Below the pieces are notes generated by a model, which worked only from the letters and a program-made list of their open reading frames with translations, was not told the DNA's origin and ran no database searches. Below are positions 42,879-52,234 of a DNA stretch of 64,000 nucleotides, piece by piece. Source of the stretch: Trissonchulus latispiculum (lineage: Eukaryota > Nematoda > Enoplea > Enoplida > Ironidae); NCBI GenBank assembly GCA_030248195.1, contig JASAND010006812.1, forward strand, positions 47,369 through 111,368, in the 5' to 3' direction. A program made the position numbers and the translations under genes. How positions within the stretch are numbered: position 1 is the stretch's first letter; each line of letters opens with the position of its first letter.

Positions 42879-43399
42879 TTCAGTTTCCGCAGAGCTAAAC
42901 CAGCTCCTCCTTGAACTTGTTGTTGTGTATGATTATTTATGTAGTTCCACCTGCTTGGGTTGGTAATAAATTCTCGAGGAACGTTGCTATCACGCAAGGC
43001 TGTGGCCATAAGTTCCCATCCTGCAGCTGAACTTTTCTTTGGTCTGTGCCGGACAAAGTCGTGAACAAGGTCAAGTATTCGCGAACCATGTGCCACCGCC
43101 CCTTTATATGATATTTCCCCCTTTTCATTGATCTTCAAATCCGGAATGCTCCTCAGATGCTCAATTAATTTATCTCCTACGTTTCGAAGATTCTTTGGTA
43201 AAGTAGCAACAATAGGATCAATCTTTGGAGGGTCTTGCTTCACCGATTCATCGGCTTGACTTTGTTTAACAAGAATCTCTTGTCCCTTGTCTCTAAGCAG
43301 GCGCCGCCTATAATCCTTTTGTCTGTATAGTGTCAGCTTAACGTCAGATGGGCATTTCCGCTTTTTTTGATACACACTCCACATCTGTTTCACTTTCAT
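42863..43399 (-). CDS. Conserved Polinton protein of unknown function (178 aa)
   Basis: An intact ORF with a basic N-terminus, a Lys/Gln linker and a conserved-looking core: LIEHLRSIP, GSRILDLVHDFV, GWELMATALRDSNVP, ITNPSRW. No signal or membrane segment. Proteins with this size and core pattern sit beside the packaging ATPase in animal Polintons, but I know no proven function. It overlaps the integrase start by 16 bases, which suggests compact virus-like packing. The alternative is a start at a later Met. Confidence 0.7.
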   Translation of the reverse strand: MKVKQMWSVYQKKRKCPSDVKLTLYRQKDYRRRLLRDKGQEILVKQSQADESVKQDPPKIDPIVATLPKNLRNVGDKLIEHLRSIPDLKINEKGEISYKGAVAHGSRILDLVHDFVRHRPKKSSAAGWELMATALRDSNVPREFITNPSRWNYINNHTQQQVQGGAGLALRKLKWKTL

Positions 43400-43447
43400 T
43401 TATATGTCGCTCAAAGTATTCTGGTCGCACAAGGATAGAATACTTCA

Positions 43448-43789
43448 TTATCTTTTCATAACTAGATCGGTAACTAGCCCACCAACAATTCCTAGTAAAG
43501 GAGCAAGTAATGTAGGAAGGAAACCTCCGTGTTGTACAATTAATCGCTTCTTTGACGGCACCGATTTGTGCTTATTACGAAGGTGACGCAATAGTTTCCT
43601 GTGCCGCTTCAGCCTCCGTAAATCCTTTTCAGGAAGTAGAGCGTTACCAGACAACACATTTTCTACACAGTCACAAATAGTTTTTATTAATTCTGAATTT
43701 CCATTTTCAATAATACCTCGTCGTTGCTTAGCGTTACATGTGCAGAGCACTTTGAGGTAATCGACATGCTTTTCAAAACGTTTAGCCAT
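43448..43789 (-). CDS. Small basic Polinton protein with hydrophobic C-terminus (113 aa)
   Basis: Begins MAKRFEKHVDYLKVL. A Cys-containing helix follows (ICDCVENVLSGN), then a strongly basic middle (RLKRHRKLLRHLRNKHKS). The C-terminus is Gly-rich and hydrophobic: GGFLPTLLAPLLGIVGGLV. Proteins with this design recur in animal Polintons next to the ATPase. The hydrophobic tail could bind membrane or act in the virion, by analogy with small adenoviral core proteins; that is inference. The ORF is intact. Confidence 0.65.
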   Translation of the reverse strand: MAKRFEKHVDYLKVLCTCNAKQRRGIIENGNSELIKTICDCVENVLSGNALLPEKDLRRLKRHRKLLRHLRNKHKSVPSKKRLIVQHGGFLPTLLAPLLGIVGGLVTDLVMKR

Positions 43790-43841
43790 TGCTTACTGAT
43801 TAAAACAAAATACAGTAAGTAATGTGTGTTTCGAATCCTTC

Positions 43842-44495
43842 TTATGTCTTTTTCTTCAATTTGTAGACACCATTTGGTTCGTCCGGAAATATTGTTGATC
43901 TCAGTCGAAAGTCATCTGGTGTGCTCTGATCCAAGTCAATGAGCAAATACCCGTGAGGTTTCTGTGTTGCGTGGTTAAACGCTTGCATGAATCCCTCTAC
44001 TTTACCGGGAAACATCTGCTTTGCCAGATTCAGAGGCGTGAGTTTGTCAGCTGGATTTTTCATCAAGACTATGTATTGGGCGTTGATTCGACTAGTACGT
44101 CGCTTATCGAAAAATATGTCTTGAGTTATGTGAATCATGCTACACGACCATTGATGGCACCCACGAGTAAACAACTCAATAAGTCTATCTTTCTGGACTT
44201 CCGACATTAAATCATCTATAACTACCAGAGTAGGCCGGCCTGTTTTCAACTCTTCCAATTCTGGAATTCCTTTGTGAAATTCAACATCAGTTAAATCATC
44301 ATATGTTTCTTGCCATTCACAGTAGCGCCGGAGAATGCGCTGTGGACTTGGAACCACCATTTGATTTGAGAAATAAATTAGTTTTGACACAAAGGTGGTT
44401 TTCCCAGCCTTAGTTGGAGCGGCTACTATACAAGTGAATGGGTGTTGAAATTTTAAAAAGGGGGTAGAGATCACGTTTTGGGCCATTACACTCAC
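43842..44495 (-). CDS. Polinton FtsK/HerA-type DNA-packaging ATPase
   Basis: An intact 217-aa P-loop ATPase. Walker A is APTKAGKTT (residues 26-34) and Walker B is TLVVIDD (89-95), followed by a sensor-like ITQDIFF (~122-128). The protein is of the A32-like group used by Polintons, adenoviruses and giant viruses to pump genome DNA into a capsid. Length is near the family norm. It lies ~100 bp downstream of the NADAR gene. As the major capsid gene is missing here, the ATPase would have no particle to fill unless helped by another copy. Confidence 0.9.
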   Translation of the reverse strand: MSVMAQNVISTPFLKFQHPFTCIVAAPTKAGKTTFVSKLIYFSNQMVVPSPQRILRRYCEWQETYDDLTDVEFHKGIPELEELKTGRPTLVVIDDLMSEVQKDRLIELFTRGCHQWSCSMIHITQDIFFDKRRTSRINAQYIVLMKNPADKLTPLNLAKQMFPGKVEGFMQAFNHATQKPHGYLLIDLDQSTPDDFRLRSTIFPDEPNGVYKLKKKT

Positions 44496-44593
44496 TTAGA
44501 CTGAATGGATAGAAACTAAGACAACACCTCACTTTCTTTTATTAATATAGCTATTATTTTGCAGACAATAATCTGTCATTAAGGATCATCAGT

Positions 44594-45334
44594 TTACATT
44601 AGTTCACTTTTAATTTCTGATCTCAGTTTCATAAGTATTAGCCCCAGTTTGTTCTTTCCAAGCCAAGCAGTCGTTTCTCTCAGACTAGGATCACTAATAT
44701 CCATGCCAATCCCCCAGAAAGCATCTGATTTACCTGCTTCAGCCAAGATATCATCGCCCGTATTGATCAAAACAGTTTCAATCTCCGGGTGTTGCCGCAG
44801 CTTTTCTTTCGTAATGAATTCCATCACGCCACAGGCAACATTATTCCATATATCTTCGTTGTAACTTTCAATTGATTTACCCAGTTTTTTGGCATAGGAA
44901 GGAGACCAAGTATTTAGGATGTTCCAGTGAGTTTTCCAATCTAAGAAATATCGCGCCTTCTCGGCCTGGTAATACTGCTCAGCAGAACGATATACAACTT
45001 CACCAATGGTAACTGGAGACATATAGAAGCTGCTAAATGGATGCCATCCAGAATAGAAAATTAAAGCAAATGACGCATCAGAAATTTTAATACGCACACT
45101 ACTAGTCTGCGCCAACGTATCATCCACCATTATTTGATTATGAAGATTCTTATTTGGGGGATGAGAATGGACTTCTTTGTCGTGTTTTCTCAAAGATCGG
45201 AGAGTTTTAAATGTCTGGCCGCAACAAGTTCTAGCTTGACGATTAGCGTGAACCTTGCGAATGTGCCGCCGTCTATCTGCAATGATAGTAAAGGTTTTTT
45301 TCACAATGTGTACACTTAAAAGGCATTGTAACAC
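44594..45334 (-). CDS. C2H2 zinc-finger plus NADAR-domain protein (Polinton accessory gene)
   Basis: A 246-codon ORF. Residues ~92-243 form a NADAR (YbiA-like) domain: FYSGWHPFSSFY, YRSAEQYYQAEKA, KKLGKS, NTGDDILAEAGKSDAFWGIG and GKNKLGLILMKLR. These match the invariant blocks of the family, including the E..Q..KA helix, the TG...L.E loop and WG.G. Known NADAR enzymes are N-glycosidases on ADP-ribose derivatives; some reverse guanosine ADP-ribosylation in DNA as antitoxins of DarT1-type toxins. Upstream lie two C2H2-like fingers. The first is spoiled by a one-base change in an A-run near 45,297-45,303, and an in-frame ATG in the finger frame lies just upstream. The second finger has adjacent Cys. 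The gene sits between polymerase and ATPase, same strand. The domain call is strong; the role here is inferred. Confidence 0.88.
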   Translation of the reverse strand: MLQCLLSVHIVKKTFTIIADRRRHIRKVHANRQARTCCGQTFKTLRSLRKHDKEVHSHPPNKNLHNQIMVDDTLAQTSSVRIKISDASFALIFYSGWHPFSSFYMSPVTIGEVVYRSAEQYYQAEKARYFLDWKTHWNILNTWSPSYAKKLGKSIESYNEDIWNNVACGVMEFITKEKLRQHPEIETVLINTGDDILAEAGKSDAFWGIGMDISDPSLRETTAWLGKNKLGLILMKLRSEIKSELM

Positions 45335-45411
45335 AGCCGCTCTCTTCGGAAAATTAAACAGAGTGGCGCACTTTCATAATGTTGCTCTTTATATAATTAA
45401 TGATTACGTAA

Positions 45412-45795
45412 TCACGCAATCATCAAGCCAAGGGCAAACGCACAGAAGAACATTATTTCACGTTCCGATACTAGACAAAGTTGGACGTCATGATAGCGGG
45501 CTATTAACGGGCACAACAGATCACCGGTTTCTTGAACTGGACACTGTTTTCTATTAAAACACATCCAAAGGAAGTTTTGAATCCTCTGAAACTGTTTTAG
45601 CGGATAGACCCTCCGTAGCATATTTTGCCGAATACCAATAAAACCACTAGGCAGCAACTCTACAACTATTGGGTAAAAGGCGTTATTCTGCTGACTGTAG
45701 TTTGATTCGAGGAAACTTTGTTTATTCTTTGCAAGGTAGCCATATAGAAGATGAAGGCCCCGCAAAGGGTAGCAAGTGCCAGCAGGATCAAGCAA
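45412..45795 (-). CDS. Unrecognised ORF between polymerase and NADAR genes (127 aa)
   Basis: The ORF starts MLDPAGTCYPLRGLHLLYGY and ends with a hydrophobic stretch (FFCAFALGLMIA). It has several Cys and aromatic residues. I do not recognise it. I looked for the Polinton cysteine protease (His-Trp, Asp, Cys triad blocks) and did not find it here. It could be a fragment of a larger frameshifted gene or chance. Confidence 0.35.
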   Translation of the reverse strand: MLDPAGTCYPLRGLHLLYGYLAKNKQSFLESNYSQQNNAFYPIVVELLPSGFIGIRQNMLRRVYPLKQFQRIQNFLWMCFNRKQCPVQETGDLLCPLIARYHDVQLCLVSEREIMFFCAFALGLMIA

Positions 45796-46265
45796 GAAAT
45801 ACTAAAGACACCTATTTTATTCATTTTCTACGGCAAATATTGCCAGTTTATATATATTAATTAGCTAACGGTTAGTTAAATAGTGGCCACTGTGTCGAGA
45901 TTAACCTGGCAAACATAAATATCAGTTTCAGTAAAGTACACGTGACAAATATTTGCTTTTATTAACATTCTAATGCAATTAATTGCATGCCACATACAAG
46001 CACAAACCGGAAACCAGTCCTGACAGAGTACGCACAAAATCCACTGCAAAGTGGGGGCTGAAGCCTACAAACATCAGAAAGTAACAATTGTCACCCTCGT
46101 CACATAATACCGGCTTCACTCCACGATGTTTCTTTGCAGTGGTAGGCTTTCACTGTTTCTCATAAATGGAAAATTAATACGCAAGCATCAGCACCAAAGG
46201 ACGCGTCACATACTGCATTAACTTTGTTTGTGACAAACAGTGAAAACCTATATCTACACCTTTTT
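45796..46265. other. Non-coding gap inside the Polinton
   Basis: About 470 bp between the polymerase 3' end and the next ORF. No ORF with features; a small ORF overlapping the polymerase end at 46,160-46,402 is a shadow. It may contain promoter or polyadenylation signals. Confidence 0.4.
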
Positions 46266-49200
46266 TCAATACCCATAGGGAAGTGTGCTGAAGTCAGCAA
46301 GCAGCCGCCTTTTGTCATAAACCCACCTGTATACCTTTCGGAACGGTTGTGAGTTAATAGTCGTAGAATTCTTATTTCGCTGAATGCGGTTCTCATGAAC
46401 ATGGCATTCAGTTAAGTTGCCGGAAAGTAACTTTTTCATTGTGTCCGGATTGACTTTTTGTCGATTTCGCACCGATAGATGAATTCCTTTAACCTTCCAT
46501 TCAAATTCCTCATCACCATTTGCCTTTCGCACCGTGTAGCCATAGTTTTTGGGTCCCAGGCTCCAAAACTCAGTGATGTAGGCACTGGAACCATAGGCAT
46601 CCAGCACCTCATCCTTCATTTCTCCTAGACCATCCCCCAGCTGTGGTTCATGGTTCTCCTCTCCCTTCTTTGACACATAAATTACGGAGTCTGTATCAAA
46701 GTAGAGAACCTTATCCACCAGCTGCTCGAGGTAGGAATAGAGCTTAAGACGGGCGTGGCAAGTGGTGAATGCTGCAATTGCAACATTCGCCTTGGCATCT
46801 GTTGGTGCGAAATCCTCTTTATAGCGAAAGCTTACTTGCACCATGCTTCCATTTGCAAGGAAATTGAAATCGGTCACCTCCAGGCGAGCATCCGTGAGCA
46901 AAGAAACGAATTCAGCATAGTTAGTAGCATACTCAGTCTGAATAACATTGGTGCGTTTGCCAAAGTAGCCCCAAAATGAATTGAGCATGACTTTGGCCAC
47001 CGCTCGTTTGCCGGGATTCACGGCAATGTTTTCAGGCTGAAGCTGAATTCCTTCCTTTTGCTCATATTCTTGCAGATAGGAGTGGCGCTCGTCCTCAGTT
47101 TGGCAATGAGCAGGCCAGCCACTGGCTTCCTGTTTCAGTTTCAGAAAAGCCTTGATATAATCTTTGAATAGGCTGTTACTTTGCTCAGCCCAATGCCAAA
47201 CCTCCTGGATGCGCACCAAATGATATCCCATTTGCACGGCTTTGTGCAATTCGGGGGTGCACCAAGTACCTGACAACGAGCGCTCATTTTCTGAATGTTC
47301 ACAGGCAGTTTCCTATTTCTGTTCGTCTGCACTAGTTCTGCACAGAGGAAACAAAAGTTTGCCGCCACCCCCTTTAAATGGAAGAACGGGTAGGTAAAGG
47401 CCACGAGGAGGAAGGATTTCACATTTCACAAAACCAAAGTAACTGGTTAATGGACCAAAATTTTCAGTTATAATTTGAGGATGTCCAACTGGAAAACTGC
47501 ATGTGGCATTCACCCAAGGATACAAAGAAGTAATGTCAATGTACTTGATACGCTCCTCCGGACCGCAAGAATAGTAGAGTTTAACTGCATTTACTCGGCC
47601 TCCAGTAAAAGCATTGCGCGGCCGTAACGGCTCCATCAACTCTAATTCCTTGCTGGCCCGTAGCACAAAGTCCCTGAACCTGCAGTCGGTCCGCTTACGA
47701 TGCTCATATTCACACTGCCAAATTTCCACGACTTGGAAATTTTGCTCTTGGAGATGTTGGCGTCGTTGGAGTGTACGCTGAAACTTAGCAGAAAGATCCA
47801 TATAGACGCCACTGTCGAGGTGCTTGTTTTTGGCCCATAAGCATGTGTGCCCATGAAAGAAACAACCATAGAATTCATAAATGGTTGCATTATCTTCACA
47901 AAAGCCATCGACATAGTAGCCGCCTACACGGACCTCCCCACCATTGACAGCATGACGAATTTGGTAGCCAGTTTCTGCACTCTCCCAACGCAGCCAAGCA
48001 ATAGCCGATTTGCCGAATGGTTTACTCGGCAGGTCGTACCCTTGTGGAGGAATTACTGCTATCGTTTTAGGCTTAATTCCGCCGGAACACCCTATTGCAG
48101 GCCGAAGCTATTGTAATAGAGTGTTCAAAGGGGTCTACACCGTCCGTCGCCGCCATGAAATCCATGCGAAACGCCATGCAGGCTCGCCTGAGAATGTCGA
48201 CATCGTTTACGCAATAGTCCAGCATTTCTCTTTTGCATATCGTATTGCAGTTGGGAATCCGAAGCATATTGTTCGGATTCCTTTGCATGCCATTGCACGA
48301 TGTCTTCATACTCTTTGAGCTTGCGTGACTGAGCATCAAAGTAGCACAAGTCAGGTAGTGGTCCAGTATACGACTGATTTTTGGGAGTGTTGAAAAGATA
48401 TGGAAAATGCCCCTTTTTCATTTCCCCGAAGCCAAAAGTTTTAGGTAATTTAGAAAGAGGCATACCAAAAAAGTTGAATGAATCTATAAATTTGATTTGC
48501 GGCCCTCGAACTTGAAGGGATAAGATGCGGCCTCCCCGGAAAATTATGTCAGGCCTGATAGCATTTTCGTGTAAGTAATTTAACACGAAGTAGCCGTCAT
48601 ACCCTCCGTAGTTGTGAGCAACGAACGTTCCTCCCTTGGTTTGCGGGCTGGAAAAAAACCCACTTGCAAAAGTCTTCAGCCGTAGTTGGACCTTTGAAGA
48701 TCCACTGCTTGCCGTCTTCTGCCTGACAAACACACAAATTTGGTTGGTGCTTACCATCTGGAAGAATCATGCACTCAAAATCAAAGAAAAAGTATTTAGG
48801 AGTCTGCGCTCTGCGGCGGCCTGTGCTGCTGTTACTTCCGGATGGAAGTTCGTCAGGCAGGAGCTCTCCTGCAAGCAGTAGATCTTCCTTTTCGACCTGC
48901 TCAGCATACGCTGCTGCCCGCGCTTCAGCTTCTGCACAGCCAGGAAGGTATGATATGTCTTCGCCTTCGCAGAGAAGGTCGTCAAGATCATCGTCAACAC
49001 AGCCGGTCTGCTCTGGTGTAGCAGGTGCGTGTATTGGTTGAATATAGCAAAGATGTCCTGGTGGCTGAAAGCTACGGCAAATATCACAATAGCTAAAGCC
49101 ACAGTGATGTTTTGACTGTTCCAGCTGAGACACTGGTATGACGCGAGCACAGTGGTAGCAACGTTTCATGGTTTTACAAATTCCTTGCAAATGATTGGCA

Positions 49201-50523
49201 TAACACTTTGATGTTAGCCAACACCGGTTGCATTGTGCACAGTAATTATAGCTCTCGCAGTCCTCGGACAGGTTCTTGCAGAAGGAGTAGCGGCATAGAG
49301 GGCATCCAGCAAGACACTTGTGAACAGACTTAGATCTGTCGAAACCTTGCTTACACTTAGGGCAGAACCCGTTTCGGTTTAAAAATGCAGCCATTTTTGT
49401 GATCACATCGTAGTGCCCGTTGTATGTAAGCAAATTTATTTGCATATTTTGGTAGGGGCCCGAGAAAATATTTTGGCCGAATTTTTCTATGCTCCAGACA
49501 TTGATCTGGTATTTGCTAAGCGTTTGCTGTATACGCTTAATTTCCTCTATGCCGCAGCTGGTATTTAATGGAATACCGCAAGCTTGATACAAATTTAGCA
49601 CCTGTCGTATCCGCTCTGGTGGATCCGTTCGATCCATTCTTGTGATATTCTTCAATGAGCGGTCTTGACGGCGCTTCCCTAGCTTGACCGGCGTCATTCC
49701 TTCTGCTTTTGCAATAGAGTGGTCTGCAAGTGCTTTTGCGATGACCACAGCGTGTCCTAGACAATTATTTTCTACATTCACCTGTAGAATGCACCGCTTT
49801 TTGCGAAGCCAATCCGGCAGTTCTACAATACGCCTTGTTAGTAAGTTACCAAGACTTCTCTTTCCGCGGCCCGGTGTTGGCATATGAACTAACGAAATAG
49901 TGAGCATCACGCCGCTGTTGAAAGAGAAATCTTGGTAGGATTGTAGAACGTGCGCGATTTCGTCAAGAATGTACTGACTGTTTATTTCACTCACCGTCCG
50001 AACAGGTATGACGACTGGGAAATCAAGTTGGGGCGGCTGAAAGACAATGCGTACCCTGTCATGAGACTGCGCTTCGCTGGTCAAATATTCCAGTCTATTG
50101 TCCATAACAGAATGCAACGACTGAATAGCCTCATCCAACGGTAGATTCTCTAGTTGGAAAAGGCGAAGGCTAAAGTCTCTGGTGATAGTATGGAAGTCAT
50201 CAGATACGTTTTCTCCAGTCTGCCGGAGAACAAAACAGTTATCTGAGAGGACAATGTTATTTTCCGGCTTGACCTTCCTGCAGGATTGTTTCATCGGGGG
50301 GAAGTGATGACGAAGACGCATCGTCTTTGCAGTCACTCAAAGATACGTCATCGTTTTCTTCTGGATGCCGTGCTCTGATATGCGCTGTTAAATTTGATTT
50401 TCTGGAAAAGACTTTGCCGCTACGCGAACATCCCAGATTGTGAATACTTTTGAGGTGGCTCTTAAGCAGGTCTTTGGTAGAAAACACCTCGGTACAGCTT
50501 TGGAAGGGGCATCGGCAGAACAT
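46266..50523 (-). pseudogene. Protein-primed family B DNA polymerase of the Polinton, broken
   Basis: The gene spans ~4.26 kb. Order from its start: a C2H2 finger segment (50,523-50,290) lying in the right TIR, an N-terminal domain with Cys-rich clusters (~49,400-49,060), exonuclease motif I (DFEC, ~48,780), exo II (HNYGGYD), exo III-like YCVNDVD (~48,200), palm motif A (DITSLYP, ~47,537), motif B (LNSFWGYFG, ~46,990) and motif C (YFDTDS, ~46,690). All catalytic aspartates are readable. The frame changes near 50,280, 48,650, 48,240 and 48,075, and a TAG stop lies at 47,313-47,315. At least one break (~48,650) is at a homopolymer, so assembly error is possible for some. As sequenced it cannot make full-length enzyme. 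Confidence 0.9.
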
Positions 50524-52234
50524 CCTGAAGATAGATAACGTGTTTTAATTGACGGTTAAAAAGGGACCGAGATTTAAGACTCATAGTTAAATTTTAGGTA
50601 GCAAATGTAACATGGACTTGCTAGAAATTAGCTATATAAGCATACATTTTATTCCTACATAATTAAACGAATGGCCTATTTTCTGAACTTGGAGGAAGGG
50701 GGAAGATTTGAATTATTTTTAGCGGAGTCAGCGTTTCTGCGTCGTCTTGTTTAAGATGTTTCTGGTCTATGATGCTTAACTTACACTACATGATGTGTTA
50801 ATAGCTGTTCCACATGCTATATATTTCCTTTTACGCATTAGATGTTATATATAATTGGCCAACAGTGTACTCTTTTTAGCAAGTTTGTTTGGCAGCAACT
50901 TGCAGTCGACGTTTGAGCTGCTTGAGGCAGCAAGAAATTTCACTCTACAGCGTTAGTTTTAATAATTAGCAGCTTATATAATTTTCACTGCTTTTTGTCT
51001 ATAAGTAAGTCTATAAGATTACTCACTTTTATTGCCGAAGCAGTCTAGAAGAAGGAGGGGGGGAGCAGAGTTTGTGAAATCCAAGCGCGGGGTTCTGAAA
51101 AATGAAAGTGACTTTTACTTTAGGACTTGGTAACGTTAAAAGTACTGAAAAGATAGAATTTATGTATTGTTATACTTTCAACTGCTTTTATGGAACTAAA
51201 AAGCAGGCTTTTGCTCAATACACATGACCATTTGCAAAATGGAAAATATTATTTATTAGGAATCAAATTATTAACATTAAACAGTGACCAAGTATGTTAT
51301 TACTTACCGTTTAAGGATCAGTGAATCAATTAAAAGACACAATAAAATAAAAAATAAAAATAAAGCAGCAGAACTATTTAAACTTGAGTAAAACAGAATA
51401 GCGTTATAATAAAATTACACAGTCGAAACGACATCTAGCACAGAAAGAAGACAGACAAAGTGAAACACAGCAATGCAGAAAGAGTTTATAATGGAGCGTT
51501 TAAATTGTTTTTCTACTAAAACTTTAGCTGACGTGTAGAATAGCTGCAAAAGCAACTGGCGCTTCGTTTTTTATGATGACTGTTCTGAAGCTTTCAGCCG
51601 GCAACTTTTTAGCAAAATTACGTATTGCTTTTAATTACAGCTGCTGCTTAATGTTCTGACGGGGACGGAGTTTATTTATTGTAGGAACTTGTGGCGCCTG
51701 TTTGTTTTTTAGAAGTCTGGAAGCTTGCGCAGTCAGGAAAAGCTGATTACGCAAGCAGCAAATGTGCTGTTTGTCTTGACTTTTAGATGTAGAACGGAGG
51801 TGTTTGCAGCGTAGTTTTTGGAGAAAAAGTTGGTTTTAATATCAATGTAGACATGCTCTGAAATTGAAGGTTATTGAATAATCTTTTAGCCCCCCCCGAA
51901 ATGGCAACTTCTTAATACATTAATTAAACTCATAATTTCCATCATTAAGCAAATGATAAAACTTAAGCACGAGGGGCGGCGCGGCTGAGGGGATTTGGGC
52001 CGGGGGTTGTAGCGAATGTTTGTTTTTAGAGCGCTGGAAGCTTGCGTAATCAGCGAAGCTGATTACGCAAGCAGCCAGCTGCTGTTTGTTTTCGAGATTG
52101 CGCAATAGTTGCATCAAGGAGGTGTCTGGTTTTTTGGGGGAAAAGTTGGTTTTTTATGCGTCTGGCAGGCGGCTGCCAGACTAATGCTGAACATAGGTAT
52201 CGATTTTGGGGGTGTAGGCACAGGCTATACTACT
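50311..52234 (-). repeat. Polinton right terminal inverted repeat (1.9 kb)
   Basis: Inverted partner of 39,430-41,341, ending GGCACAGGCTATACTACT. It includes the first ~70 codons of the polymerase gene at its inner side. Hairpins matching those in the left repeat are at 52,040-52,072 (perfect) and ~51,723-51,756 (imperfect). Confidence 0.92.

Larger units (their letters stand above)
39430..52234 (-). mobile_element. Polinton/Maverick element, internally deleted
   Basis: A 12.8-kb self-synthesising DNA transposon of the virus-like Polinton class. It has ~1.9-kb terminal inverted repeats ending AGTAGTATAGCCTGTGCC. Genes on the minus strand are a protein-primed family B DNA polymerase, an unknown ORF, a C2H2-NADAR protein, a packaging ATPase, two small conserved proteins, a retroviral-type integrase and remnants of structural genes. 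Intact family members are usually 15-20 kb; the major capsid protein and the protease are not found. The expected 6-bp target duplication is absent (ATTTTG left, AACGTA right). Several genes carry frameshifts. Confidence 0.9.

Noticed and set aside
45412..45795. Polinton adenain-type cysteine protease
   Set aside because: I could not place the His-Trp, Asp and Cys blocks of the family in any frame.
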